A stretch of 64,000 bases of DNA, taken from assembly GCA_002118135.1 (NCBI GenBank), contig BDIU01000123.1:186001-250000 (forward strand). Reading direction: 5' to 3'. This DNA comes from Trebouxia sp. TZW2008. Lineage: Eukaryota > Chlorophyta > Trebouxiophyceae > Trebouxiales > Trebouxiaceae. Below are positions 11,495 to 24,100 of this stretch, piece after piece (positions within the stretch are counted from its first letter, which is position 1; each line of letters opens with the position of its first letter). The notes under the pieces were generated by a model, which was given only the letters and a program-made list of their open reading frames with translations, was not told where the DNA came from and ran no database searches. The position numbers and the translations under genes were made by a program.

Positions 11495-12821
11495 ATGGGC
11501 TCTTATGCTCGAGAGCGTGGCTATCAGCACCAAAACAGCCATAGCCGTCGGGGATACGAACCTGACGACAGACCTCGACAAACTCGCTACTCGCATCATG
11601 TAACCTATCTGCTGTGCATCTAATGGCTTCATGCAGCTATGGAAATTGCAAAACGCTGCACGTGCTAGCAGGCCGATAGGCACAGGAGGGACGATAGGGA
11701 CTATGGTCATAGAGGTAATAGGTTTGTTCTCTTAGCTGCCTGCCTTCTCTTATCAAAGCTGTATTGTGTTCTTGTCAAGCCTACATTGCCAGGTTGCTTT
11801 GTAGTCGATGCTTCACTGCCTGCAGAAAGAGCTGATCTAGCTGGCAGGCGTACCAAAGAAAGGTCACGTCAAGCACCACAGCGAAATCGTGAGGACCATT
11901 CAAGAGAGCAGGACCCTCCGCAGGCAAACCAGCAAACACATCATGCAGAGAAGTATCAGTTCACAGACCAGCAGGTCCAAGGGCGCCAGACTTTGTCCAA
12001 TGCAGCGTTGCACACAGTGCGCGATCAATTGTCTCATCACCATGAACGCAGATACAGAGACAGAAGTGCTGAAAGGGACAGACCTCACCCTAGGTAACTT
12101 CTTGTGCCATGCAACTTTGTGGCTTTTGCCTACAGGAGCATTTGTATTCATCAAGCTACGCTGCAGCATTTGTCCTGACATCACAGGGCAGATGTGAGAC
12201 AGGCCTGGAATGCTCAAAGAGAAGCTAGACCATACCAGCACAACCCAAACGAGCGCATCCAAGCTCAAGCAGGCCCCCAACATGCACAGAGCAAGGGCTT
12301 TCAGCAACAAAACTCACAACCCATCTATGGGTAAGCTAACAGCCCTGAAGTAACCAGTATGAGAATATCAAGCAAGTATGGCAGCAGTTGACAAGATACA
12401 CTGATTTCATGTGAGCTGTGCGACGAAGGGTCACTAGTCCGTCTGTCTGTCATGTCATGTTCACATCCTTGCAAACAGGCTGCTAGCCCCTGTTTAGGCT
12501 TGTGCCAGCTCAATCTTCCTTTGGTCTCGTTGCTTCATGTACACAGGTACAAGCGATGTTACTGCCATGCTGACTGCCTGGTGTGACGTGGAACACTGCA
12601 GGCAGTCCCAGCAAGCATACATTGCAGCTAATGGCCAAGATAGGGCTGCATGGCCATCACAAAGAGGTGACGCTCCTTTTCGCCGAGGCCCCAACCCTTT
12701 CAAAGGACGCGGCAAATGGGGTCACGACCTGTTTGAGGAACTCATCAAGACCGCAGATGATCCCCCGCAGACAGCAGTAGTCAAAACAACACAAAATGCT
12801 GTTGGCACTGCTGCAAACTAG
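11495..12821 (+). CDS. Disordered RS/Q-rich protein with WxHDLF motif, possible mRNA-export adaptor
   Basis: The start at 11495 gives MGSYARERGYQHQNSHSRRG, with exon 1 ending at 11599 before GTAACC. An exon at about 11.83-12.09 kb is rich in R, S, E and Q (ERSRQAPQRNREDHSREQD; RRYRDRSAERDR). A third exon at about 12.19-12.33 kb is open (ARPYQHNPNERIQAQAG) and joins in phase to the last exon (TSDVTAMLTAWCDVEHC), which ends RGPNPFKGRGKWGHDLFEEL and then about 24 residues. The KWGHDLFEE segment resembles the WxHD motif of the mRNA export adaptor ALYREF. No RRM or other folded domain is visible. The exon 1-2 junction does not stay in phase with the acceptors I tried, so a small exon may be missing. 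The function is inferred from the motif and disordered composition only. Confidence 0.55.
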
Positions 12822-13387
12822 ACACTGTATACACTTACGAGCTGTTGCCATTGGTCATATAAATGCTGTGTCAGGAATGCGCTTGTTTCCAGTGTGATAT
12901 TGCAATATCAACGTATGACTCTCTTCCATTGGATGACAGATGCAAAGTAGACACACCTTGTGGTGCACAAATCGCTCTCTGTATACCGAATGCACAGCTG
13001 TCTTTTCAGGCTGTGCTCAAATGCTTGTAACTCAAGTAGCAGGATTGCTTACTCTCAACACTTTGGATCCTGTAGACGTGCGGCTTTTGCTAGCAGCTGT
13101 GTCAGACAAGCAGGACTCGCCCTGGGACTCGCCAATACGCCAACATGCTGGTCGGTGTCACACTTGCTGCTGTCAACATGTTTACAGAAAGAGCAGAGAG
13201 CACAGGCTGGCTGTGGTGGCTTCAATTTAGACTCGTGATGTGTGGCATGGCACACATGATTCATTCATCTGCCAAGCACATCCCACGGCATGCTCAGCTG
13301 CCACCATATGACTTTCAGGCTGCCATCGTCATGCCAGCAGGGATCCCATTGAGAATTTCATCACTAAAAGCATGCGTGTCATGCAAA
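12822..13387. other. Convergent intergenic region
   Basis: This lies between the 3' ends of the WxHD gene and the dioxygenase gene. Several open frames overlap on both strands, but none forms a recognisable exon. Confidence 0.35.
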
Positions 13388-16300
13388 TCATGATGCAGAG
13401 TCCTTGCAACGTGTGACACAGGGCTTTTGGTTAGTGGCTTGCAGATCTTGCAAGGCCCCCTGGAGCTCTGTGACAGGTGTTTGTGCCCATGGTGCGGCCT
13501 TGTTCACTTCAAATGCCGGGTACTCTTCTACGCCAGCCAACCTACACATACAGCACCTGATGTCATATGCTCTCACCTTATGACATAGCCAGGATGAAGT
13601 TGGTCGATACAGTAGTTTCTCTTTGAAACGATCCTCAGTACAAAATTTTGGATGGTGAGGTGACAAGTCAACTGGGAGCCAGTCACTGCATTCTGACTGC
13701 AGTGGTGCGTAAGGAGATTTTGGTTTAGGGACAGCTCTGTTGGTAATGCATGCAGTCAGTATAAAGAGGAAGCACTGCATGAGCATTTTGTACTGAAGAT
13801 ATGCTGATGTCCGAGACAGGTCTGGAATCAAGATGAATACGCCAGCCGTGCCGCATGGCCAGATGCTGTCAAAGTGATTGTGCATGTCTGATAGCATGAT
13901 CTGTCAGTCACCTGCAAATTGCACTGTCTTCAACCAGGTGCCGATCTCTGTTGATCTTGTAGTCAGGCTGATGTGTGTCCAACACTTTAGCTTCATTGGG
14001 CCACACTGCAACAACATGTTTTTTTTGGGATCACTGTGACTATATATCCTCAACTTGACATACACACCGTCATAAACGTAGAAGTGTGTCACATGTAGTT
14101 CAACTGCCCCAGTATTGACCTGCCAACATGGCAGCACTGAGCAAGAAGCATGTGTCAAGCATTGCATATTGATTGATTGATTGCTGGACACCTGTGCCCA
14201 TGCAAATGCGAGGTAGGTAACAGATTTGCCTCACCCTGTCAAAGCATGATGGCACAAAAAACCCAAGTAAGGACTGTTGAAAGCTGGAAAGCAAAAGACG
14301 GTGTTGTCTGCCAGCGAGCAAACATCCGTGACATGGAGAACGCTTACTTCTGGCAAAGTTCTCGTCATAAACCCTGATGTTTTCTGCAGGGAGGTGGGTT
14401 GTGATTTGGTAATTGTGCCACGCTTGCGCTTTCAGCTCCAAGTCACGGACGCTGGCCATGCTACGTGGCTGGTAACACGTGTACACGACATGCCGCCAGC
14501 TTTTGATCTTCTCAGGATACGTATTCTGCAACACAGTCATCACATCAAACTTATCCAGCGTCCACAATTGCTGACCAGAAGATTGACACCTGTGCATGTG
14601 TTGCAAGCATGGAGAATGCAAGTGTCAGAAGATTGACGCCTGTGCATGTGTTGCAAGCACGGGGAATGCAAGCGTCACGCAGCATAAGCAGGCAACGACA
14701 TGCTGACAGCCGACACATTCTAGCTGTACCCATGTGAGACATGCTGCGTTCCAGCAATAACAGGCAATCTGCTGGGCAGGCGCTCTTGTGACATGGTGCT
14801 TGTACTCATTGCGAGCAGCATGTCTGTAAGATGCATTTGCATTGCCGTACATGCATTGGCGCAATAGACATCACAATCGTTAACAACACAGTGCACTCTG
14901 CTGTTGGCAGCTGTCAAACCTAGAATGCACAAGCACAAGGTGTGTTGATAGTGAGCTCGACCATGGGCACATCACTGATGAAATGACTAAACGTGACTCA
15001 CTGAATGGGTGGTTCGTGAGTCCCACAAGAACAGCGACCCAGCTCCGCCTTTCAGCTTGACTGTGTCAAACTGCTCCCAGTATGGCAACTGTTCTGGAGT
15101 GAACTGATAATGGTCTGGGATATTGGCCAGCTGCTCAGGACTGAGCTGTGACACTGTGTGGAAGAAGTCTTGATGCATCTTGTGGGACTTGTCCTTCACC
15201 ATTAAAGTGCCTGAAGCAAATCAGGCACTCAACAGTCTTTGAAAATTTACAAGATTGAGTTGAGACACTGTGTGGAAGAAGTCTTGATGCATCTTGCGGG
15301 ACTTGTCCTTCACCGTCAAAGTGCCTGAAACAAATCATCACTCAACAGTCTTTGAGGATTTGCAAGATTGAGTTGAGACACTGTGTGGAAGAAGTCTTGG
15401 TGCATCTTGCGGGACTTGTCCTTCACCGTCAAAGTGCCTGAAACAAGTCAGCCCTCAACATCGATGATACAGGGTACCAGAGGTTAAAGGCGCTTGCTTG
15501 ATCAAAACTTTAAGCATGTGTGCTAGCGCTTGCATGTCTGACCGGCTGTGCCTCTTTCATTGAAGGTCACATTTTGGTAAGGCAGGCCCAAGCACATCAT
15601 CTGACATCAAAATCCAATGCAGCTGCAGCTTTAGGGGGAAAAATTTGAGCCACAGAACTGTGAGGAGACTGTGTGCACATGTCTGGAGTTTGTCTTGAGT
15701 ACTCATGGCAGGTTTGCACCTGATGTGTGTGCAGAGACTGGCACCAGGTTGACTAAGCCTTGCAGGCAGGCAAAGTGGGGCCTGAGGGGGGTCTGGTCCA
15801 CATGCAACCACCCTGCTGAAGGGAGGGGGGGGCGGGGGCGGGTTGGCGTTGTGGGGTGCTGGCACATGGATGGCATCAAAATAGCTCTGTCCAAAGCATG
15901 CGTGGAAGCAGCCATGTCCAAACGTACCTGATGTTTCTGCAGAGACTGGGACCAGGTTGACTAAGCCTTGCAGGCATGCAAAGTGGGGCCTGAGGGGGTT
16001 CTGGTCCACATGCAACCACCCAGCTGTGGGGGCGTCGTTGTGGGGTGCTTGCACATTGATGGCATCAAAACAGCCCTGTCCACAGCATGCGTGAAAGCAG
16101 CCATGTTCAAAAGTACCTGCTGTGTCTGCAGAGACTGGGACCAGATTGACTAAGCCTTGCAGGCATGCAAAGTGGGGTCTGAGGGGGGTCTGATCCACAT
16201 GCAGCCACCCAACTGGGGGGGCGTCGCTGTGGGGTGCTAGCACATTGATGGCATCAAAACAGCCCTGTGCAAATCATGCATGAAAGCATCCATGTTCAAA

Positions 16301-17569
16301 CGTACCTGATGTGTCTGCAGAGACTGGCACCAGGTTGACTAAGCCTTGCAGGCAGGCAAAGTGGGGCCTGAGGGGGGTCTGGTCCACATGCAGCCACCCA
16401 GCTGGGGGGGCATCATTGTGGGGTGCTAGTACATTGATGGCATCAAAAGATGTCAGGAGCTCATTGGTACCTAGCATCAGCTCAAAGACCTGCATTTCAA
16501 CAGCATTGCAATTCTCAACACAGTGTATAGAGATGAATCATGGAAGTCTTTGTCGCAAAAAGATAGCAGGCAATGCAGCTCTGAGATCATGGTACTGATG
16601 ACTTTCAGTCCCATGTTGGTGGGAAAACACAGTGCATAGATCATCTTCAAAAATGAGTGCAAAGCTTGGCACAGTCAAGGTGTGCTTATCAAGAGTCAGA
16701 AACTTTGCTGCTGCGTACAGACAACAGCACCTGTCTTCACTCAGAAACAAAGCTTTGTCTGAGCTCTGCCAGTACCAGTTCATGTGATGCAGCAATTGCA
16801 AGTATGCAAACAGGACACAAGCACCTGACGCATGCACTTATGCTTTCTCCTGTGCCATGGAACACATGTGAGCTCTGCCAATGCCCGTCAGTGATGCAGC
16901 AGCGCAGAGAGGTGCAAGTGTGATGTAAACCACCTTACGTATGCGCTCATGCTTTCTGATGCGCCATACAAATGCCTGATGGGCAACCTCAAGGGAGTTG
17001 AGAATGCCTCGGTACGTAGGTGGCCATTTGTCTGGCAACCATGTGTCTGGATCATTGCGGCTGATTCCAGTGCCTAAACCTTCCAGCCAGTCCCATAGGC
17101 TGACTATATGTTGATCGCAGTCTTCCCTGTTGATGTGAGCACAGTGTTGCTTGCTAGCACAGCAGTTTGTCACAGAGACATGCACCATCATGACTTTGGA
17201 TGAAGTTGTAGCATTACAGCCGCCATTGTGTACATGCATGACCTAGGATGCAGAAAAGGTCAACAAACGTCAGTGAAGTATGATTGTAAGTGGACTGCTC
17301 AAGTGGTACCTTGCTAGCTGCAAGTCGTATTAGTGGTAACCAGTGATCAAATAGCGTTGCAACTAGGCCTTGAATGGTTATGCTGGCAGTCTTTTTTGAG
17401 CCTTACTGGCTGAGGACGCCTTCTACCACGGCCCAGCCATGCTCTTGCAAGTCAATAGCAGCTTGCAGGCACTTCTGTTGCAGGTCTGCCTCAACACAAT
17501 GACTCAGCTGCGACTCAGTAGCCCCGGCATGAGCCCCTACGGCGCTCGCGTACAACGACTTGCAAGGCC
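13388..17569 (-). CDS. Phytanoyl-CoA dioxygenase (PhyH)-like Fe(II)/2-oxoglutarate oxygenase
   Basis: Non-haem iron oxygenases of the PhyH family hydroxylate substrates using 2-oxoglutarate. A CpG-rich segment at 17407 to about 17569 encodes LQEHGWAVVEGVLS, typical of the family N terminus. The exon ending near 16.87 kb has SLWDWLEGLGTGIS and GILNSLEVAHQAFVWRIR. The exon at about 16.3-16.49 kb has LLTSFDAINVLAPHNDAPP then GWLHVDQ, with the H-x-D iron ligands, then LQGLVNLVPVSADTSGTF. An exon at about 15.0-15.22 kb has KDKSHKMHQDFFHTVSQLSP and ends LFLWDSRTTHS, with the distal His ligand and a likely 2-oxoglutarate-binding Arg. Exons at 14.35-14.58 kb (HVVYTCYQPRSMASVRDLEL) and 13.4-13.73 kb finish the protein. 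The substrate is unknown. The junction of the 17.4 kb exon is unresolved. Confidence 0.7.
15110..15450 (-). repeat. Three copies of the SHKMHQDFFHTV exon (dioxygenase)
   Basis: Copies lie near 15.37-15.44, 15.25-15.33 and 15.0-15.22 kb. Each has the acceptor-side sequence GTGAAGGACAAGTCCC on the minus strand. Only the 15.0-15.22 kb copy continues to the WDSRTTH iron-ligand region. The other two run into intron sequence after about 60 bp. Confidence 0.75.
15700..16495 (-). repeat. Four copies of the iron-ligand (HVDQ) exon (dioxygenase)
   Basis: Copies centre near 16.4, 16.2, 16.0 and 15.8 kb. The first is full length, beginning VFELMLGTNELLTSFDAIN. The next two begin within the exon but keep HVDQ, LQGLVNLVPVSA and a GT donor. 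The last has a frameshifting G-rich tract before HVDQ. Confidence 0.8.
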
Positions 17570-18138
17570 TGCATCAATGCCAGGCATCGACGATGGTTGA
17601 GCTTCAACAGTAGCTTTGCTTAGTCTATTGAAAGGCACATAGAAGACGTTACGTTTACCTGCCCGTATGTGGGAACGAGGAATGCCTTGACTGCCCTGAC
17701 GCAGCGTGTCTGGTCGCAGCTCGCGAGAGCTTTATGCCAAATCTTGCTTGCGCTGCTGGGCCAGCCGATCTCGTATGGCAGCACTTTTGGAAAACACAAG
17801 TACTTTGCATGTGTGATCAGTTAGCCCGCGGCCGTGCTTTACTTCTCAACTTTGCTTTGCAGTGGTGATCTGCTGGAAATAGCTCGACAGTTGCGTGGGC
17901 TGTTTCCTGAACCTTGCGCTTTTCCGCTCGCACAACAAAGCGTCTTATGGTGCGCAGATATGCCAAATCTGCTTATATAGTTTGTCATGCTTAGTCAGTA
18001 TGACAAACCTGTGCCTCTAAGATTAACTTAGCCAACTATTTTTGGCTGAGACCCATGCACCTGTCTTAGTGGCCCTCGTTGGGCAGGCTTGTAGGATTTC
18101 TTGCGCCTCTTTACATGCCATACTGCATCCCTTGTTCC
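17570..18138. promoter_or_regulatory. CpG-rich 5' region of the dioxygenase gene
   Basis: About 17.5-17.95 kb is rich in CG and ends in AT-richer sequence before the eEFSec stop. The minus strand at about 17.65-17.72 kb is open and could be a further 5' exon (SSRELRPDTLRQGSQGI, then a donor), but I cannot link it in frame. Confidence 0.35.
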
Positions 18139-21100
18139 TCATTGTGCCATGTGCCTTTTGTCCTTGTCGAAAATGAACTTCTTAAAGGTTAATCGTATTG
18201 CATTGCTGCCAGAGGCTGGCATCCTGACACCTCCAGGGAAAGAAACCTTGAATTTGCCAGACTTGCCAAATGAGCCTTCAATGGTTCCCACATCACCATT
18301 GGCGGTGACCACCTGCACATGAGCAGACTTGTTTGCCTGCTTGATATGAACCAAAAAAAGGTAAAAAAAGGAACGGCCAACCAAAAAAACCTTTCCTCAA
18401 GGCTTGTTTTCCACTTTGGTCGTTTTCCTCAAGGCTTTTTCTCCGGCATTGGGTGCGACCTGACTGATGAAAGCCAAGCAGCAGTTGCATGTGGAAGGGC
18501 TTGATGTCGCATGAGGTACTGCACACAGCTTGTCAATGCAACCACTACTGAAGTTGCACCTGTGTGCATTACGACTGGACAAGGTAACATGTGCAATGGC
18601 ATGCCCTGAGAGGGCAGGCAAACTGCATTGTAAGAAAACGCATGCCATTTGAAGGATCTGTCTGCTCACATATGACTGCTGAATGAGCGTGAAGGTTGCC
18701 TCTTTCATGCGATGCATTCCCCATGCAGATGATTGTGCATGAGCATACCCGCATGCCAGCAAACAAACTTAAATCTGTTTCTCGTTTGAACATTCCCTTG
18801 CACACAGCAGACAGCCCGTCTGGGCTGATTCTATCTATGGACCCTTGTTTCTGCTTGAGCTTGTATATCTTGAGCTGCTGGAGCACAGCTGCATCTGTAG
18901 GGTCCAGTAGCTTCAGTAATCGCCCGTAGAAAGCTAATCTGCATGTGGCTGACTCCTGACTTGCATCCAATCTGGAGGCAATGATGAGAGCATCCTGCAC
19001 CACAGACATTGTCAACAGGTCTTTCTTAATCAAGCACTGTCCAATCTGGATGCGCTGATGAAAGCACTCTGCAGTAACCAAGCAACTGGAAGTAACATAA
19101 TAATGTAGTGAAACACCAGTTCCAAGTGATCATGTGAGCCTCATAAGACGAGAAAAAACGCTTGTGTGCATGCATGCATAATGACATGATGTGCAGTCCA
19201 TCTGGATGTACTGGAGTATCATGACCAAGTGAACTCAGAAGCCACTTATGTTAGCACTACCTCAGATGCAGTGACGGGTTGACTGAGGGTTAGCAGCCCC
19301 CATTGGGGTCCATAGTGGACCCCCCCAGATTCTTCTTCACCCCTGCCTGATGTGGAAGGGTCATCATCAGGGTTGCTGGGCATTTGGTTGCGTGCAAGGG
19401 GATTCAAGGGCCGCCCTTCAAGCCCGTATAGCTCATTTTGGTAGGCGTACTCTTGATGCATGTCAAACTGCTGTGGAGCATCCTGTGAGCATGCAACACA
19501 ATCAGTAGCAGACCATTCTGTGTGGAAGCTCATCTGGGTAGGCGTCTTGACGCATGTCAAAAGTGCTGTGGGGCGTCCTGTCAACATGCTACTGTTTGGT
19601 GACAACCAAATACAAACTCAAGGCTTGCTGTGATACGCAAGCTGTTGATGCTTGTTTGACTATAACCGGGTATCCTTTGAGTATGCAGCATACACCTGCT
19701 GTTGTGCAAGTTTTGAAGCAAACTTTTCAAACTTACTTGACAGTGAGTGCATCCATCCTTGACAACACCAAGTGGGGCAAGGATGACAACACCTACATTG
19801 ACAATGGAAGCATTCATCCTAAGCATGACAGATCAAAACAAGGCCTACAGCACCTGCCTTGACAGCGAGAGCATCCAGCCTTGACATGACAGAGTCTGCA
19901 CCTTCCTAAGAAGAATGCACAGCCCTATCTGGCAGCCCAGAACCTGCATCTCCCCCATGACAGTCTGATGCCCAACAGCTACATTACCATTGAATGAGTT
20001 CCTTCTTGACATGGTAGAACAGGCTAAGAAATGATTACAACAGCTACCTTGACTGTGAGTGCGTCCATCCTTGACATGATAGAGTCTGCGCCTTCTTGAG
20101 AAGAAGTCACAGCCCTGTCCGGCAGCCCAAAAAACTGCACTTCCCCCATGACTGTTTGATGCCCAACAGTCACATGGACCTTCAGTTTTGAGGGCATGTG
20201 ACCCACGTAGAATCTGATCTTGTCCACTGCTGCTATTGCCCCTGTGAATGTTGGCAGAGCCCCTGGAGTGCATGCAACGCCTCTCTCTACAAGAGTTGCA
20301 TCTAATTGGGTCACGCAGATCCCCACACGGTCTCCCTGCAATAGGCATGGGACATTCTTAGAAATGGACGTTGTCTGCTGATCTTGTCCATTGCTGCTAA
20401 GGCGCCTGTGAGGTCTGCAAAGCCCCTGGTGTGCTTGTGATGCCTCTTTCTACTAGCGTTGCATCTGACTGGATCATAAAGATCCCCATACGGTCTATCT
20501 GCAACAGGCATGTGACCCATGTAGAATCTGATGTTTTTCATCGCTGCTATTGCCCCTGTGACACGAGACAAAGCACCTGGTGTGCATGCAACGCCTCTCC
20601 ACTAGTGTTGCGTTTGACCAGGTCACGCAGATCCCCACATAGTGCAACAGGCATAGCAGGTTATGTCAAAGTGTATTGACAGAGTCGCTGAAGATGATGT
20701 TGGCATACCCCCGGCAGGCTTGTATCGGCGTGACCTCTCAAACTTGTGTTGATACAAGCTTTTCAGCTTGTGTTGGCATAAGCTGTACAGCATGAATTGG
20801 GGTTGCCTCGCCAACTTGCCCTATGATAGCTTCTGAGCCTTCAAGGCAAGCTCAAGGGGCTACCAATACAGGCTGTACAGGTTATGCCATGACAAACTGA
20901 ACAGCTTGTACCAGTACAAACTCAACATACCTTTCTAGCCTGGTTGATTCGGCTTTACACCCTTGCAGTATCAGCAAATGCATGATGCGTGGAGACCTAT
21001 TGACAGCTTTTCGTGTGAGTTTGTGACAGACAGCATGCTTCAGATCAGCCATACAATGCTTCGATGACATCTTAAGCAACTGATCTTGATTTGTCATGCA

Positions 21101-24100
21101 AACAAAGTCATATGCAGCAAGAAAGCGTCACAGTCTGCAAATGGCTACAGCTGAGGAAGGCGCTGCACATTTGATGATAGCATGATGCATTGAACTGACA
21201 ACAATGGCCCAGCTGCGTCATACACAGACAGACAAGTGAACATCACAATGGGTTTCAGTGCAGAAAGGGAAACTTCAAGAGTCGTTTCTACGCACCTGTT
21301 GACACTTCTGAACAGGGCGCTTGAACATCTGCATGCTCTTGATCTTCTTTGCAACCTGCAAGCCAGCACACCTGTTTGGTACAATCTTCAGCTTGTAGCC
21401 AGCAGCTGTACATTGCCAGCAGATATTTTTGTGCAACCTATCACAATAGAGTGGACACAATAGTTTGGTACATGCTGTGTTAAGCAAAACCTGTAGCTGT
21501 TTTGGTACAATCTATCAGAACAGATTGCACACAATAATTTGGTACATGCTGTGTTAAGCAAAGGCTGCAGCTGATGGACTGCTGAGTATTGTCTGAAACC
21601 TTTAGCGTCTGAAGCTTGCACATGCTGCTAGATGTCTGTCAAGCATTGTGAAATGTGCAGATGTCACCAGGGTTTTACAAGGCCTCTGAAAAATTGGGGG
21701 TTGCCCTCCATAGGGGCAGGGGCTGCGCCCCCTCGAAATTTTGATTTCGTTGGCTTTTTGCGGGAGCTGCCCACAGGCAATGACCAGTGCGTGCGGGGTG
21801 CCAAGTTGCGATTTCTGTTTGAAAGCACATTTTGCCTGGTTTTGCATTGAAAGTTGGTGTGGCAGCACCGTATTTGCTTGAGGGCGCAATCTGCATCCTT
21901 TGCAGGCAAAACCCTTTGTATCGCCCACAAATCTGATGTTCCAGCAATGGTTTTGTGTGGGCTGCCCACTTTGATGCAATTTTTTACGTAGGCTTTGCCC
22001 CCGTCAAAAAATCAAATCAGGGCGAAACAAGGGGCCTGCCCCTGGGGCGGAGCGGGGGGTGTAGAACCAAGGATGGAACTATCCAGGCCCATAACTGGTA
22101 CAAACTTAAACTAAAAGCTGTGTTGAGCATGACTTTTGGCACAGTACATTGCCTATGCCTGTTGATTGGCATATTCATGTTGTTCACTCCTGTACTTGTA
22201 CTGCCATCTCTGTATAGTGCTGCACAAACTGAGGTTCTGCAACCCAGCATGCACCCTCTGAAGCTCACGCATGCTCCAGACGCCTGCTAAACAATGTCAA
22301 CAGTGCATGACAGGAGAAAGAAAGCAACCATACAGGGTCACTATCATTAGGCTGAATGAAGAAGAGGTATGTGGGCGACATCTTGAGTGAAGGGAAAAAA
22401 AGGGGGAAAAAAAAGAGACAGTCTGTTGAGACCACAAAACTCATTGGCAATACCATCAAACAACAAAGGCCATTAGCAATGTCTTGAGACCGCATGCAAA
22501 ATGCTGAGTTCATAAGAGGAACAAGCCATGCCTTGAGTTCAGGTAGCTCTATGGAGTCTCCAACCTTGGCGCTGCCAGACAGCACTGTGCCTGTCATCAC
22601 CGTCCCTTGCCCTCTGATGGCAAAGCAGTGGTCAATGGCAAACTTGAAGGGGCCGCTGGCAGGTGTTGGGTGGACTGACACATGCTCAACAATCTGCTGT
22701 ATGAGCTCGTCTATGCCTTGGGCACGTGGCACATTAGCAGCACTGCCTGCGGCAACAGCACGACTTTTGCATCATTGCCCAATCATATGCTGGGCCCGCT
22801 AATGGAAAAGCGTTGGTCCGCAGCAAGATGAAAAGACCCAACTGACACATGCTTAACAATCTGCTGTATGAGCTTGTCTATGCCTTGAGCGCAAGGCAGA
22901 TTGTCAGCAACCGCTGTACCTGCAGCAACAGCACGACTTTGCATCACTGACAGAAGGATAATATGGCAAAGCAGTGGTCAACAGTCATCTTGAAGGGCCC
23001 AAATGACACATGCTCCACAACCTGCTGTATGAGCTCGTCTATGCCTTGAGCGCATGGCACATTGCCAGCTGTGCCTGCAGCCATGAAGGGCAGCTGATAA
23101 CATTTGGCGCTATCTTTTTGTAATCCCATGGCAGAGCAGAGCAATCATAGATATATGTCGTGCGCATGCGCCAGAAAGTCAGCTGTGGGTGCAGCAGTGA
23201 TGGCATCGCAACACCCCCAAAATCAATCCATACAGACAGCCCAGAATATGGAGCCAGATATGACTCATCGGCCTTCCTGGCCTGAAAGCACAGGTGAATG
23301 TGCTTGACAATCAAAGGCACCTTTCATGACAGGAAGTTCCTATCTGACTGGTCGACATGTCTACCAGTCGAATCGATTATTGGCAATGGTAGGGTGAGCT
23401 ACCTGGTTTGACAGCAGTGGCCACCATGGCACAGCCAGCAAACTTAGTAGCAGCCAAAGGCTGTCTCAACCTCTTCTTCGCTTTGCTGATGACCTTGTCT
23501 CTGTTCTCCTCAGGTAGTTGATCCACCTTGTTCAAAACGACAATCATATCCCTTGTTGCCAGCTCCCCAACCACCAAGCACTCTGCAGTCTACATCTGCA
23601 TCTCTTACACTACTGAACGAAGCCACAGCTCGTGATGCAGATACCATTTGACACCAGCAATGCAGTGTGTCTGTGACTGGATCAATTGGAGTACAGCCTT
23701 GAAAACACAAGCATATCTTGGTGAAGTGATTTGATGAGTGCATGTTGCTGTAACTGCAAGGGCAGCAACATGCTCTACACTAGTGTGGGACTTGCAAAAA
23801 TTGCGGCGTAGCAAAGTATGTGTGAAGCTTCCAGTTGAAGATTCGCTTGCGCAGCAGACTTGCTAGCTGCAGTGCTACAGATGTCAAGCTGGTGCTTGAT
23901 GGAACCTGGACCGCACCTGTGTCTGGATGCCTTTGGTGACATCAACAACGAGAAGCATCATGTTGATGATCTGTGCGCCACCAATGATGGTCTTGATCAA
24001 TGATGCATGCCCAGGACAGTCTACCAGTGTGATTTGCAGCTCATTGTAAGGTAGATGCTTCAGCCTGTCCGGCAATGGCATGGAGAATGAGGAGAAGCCC

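Noticed and set aside
15557..16243. 228-codon minus-strand open frame
   Set aside because: It reads straight through several copies of the dioxygenase HVDQ exon and the introns between them. It is an effect of the array, not an independent gene.
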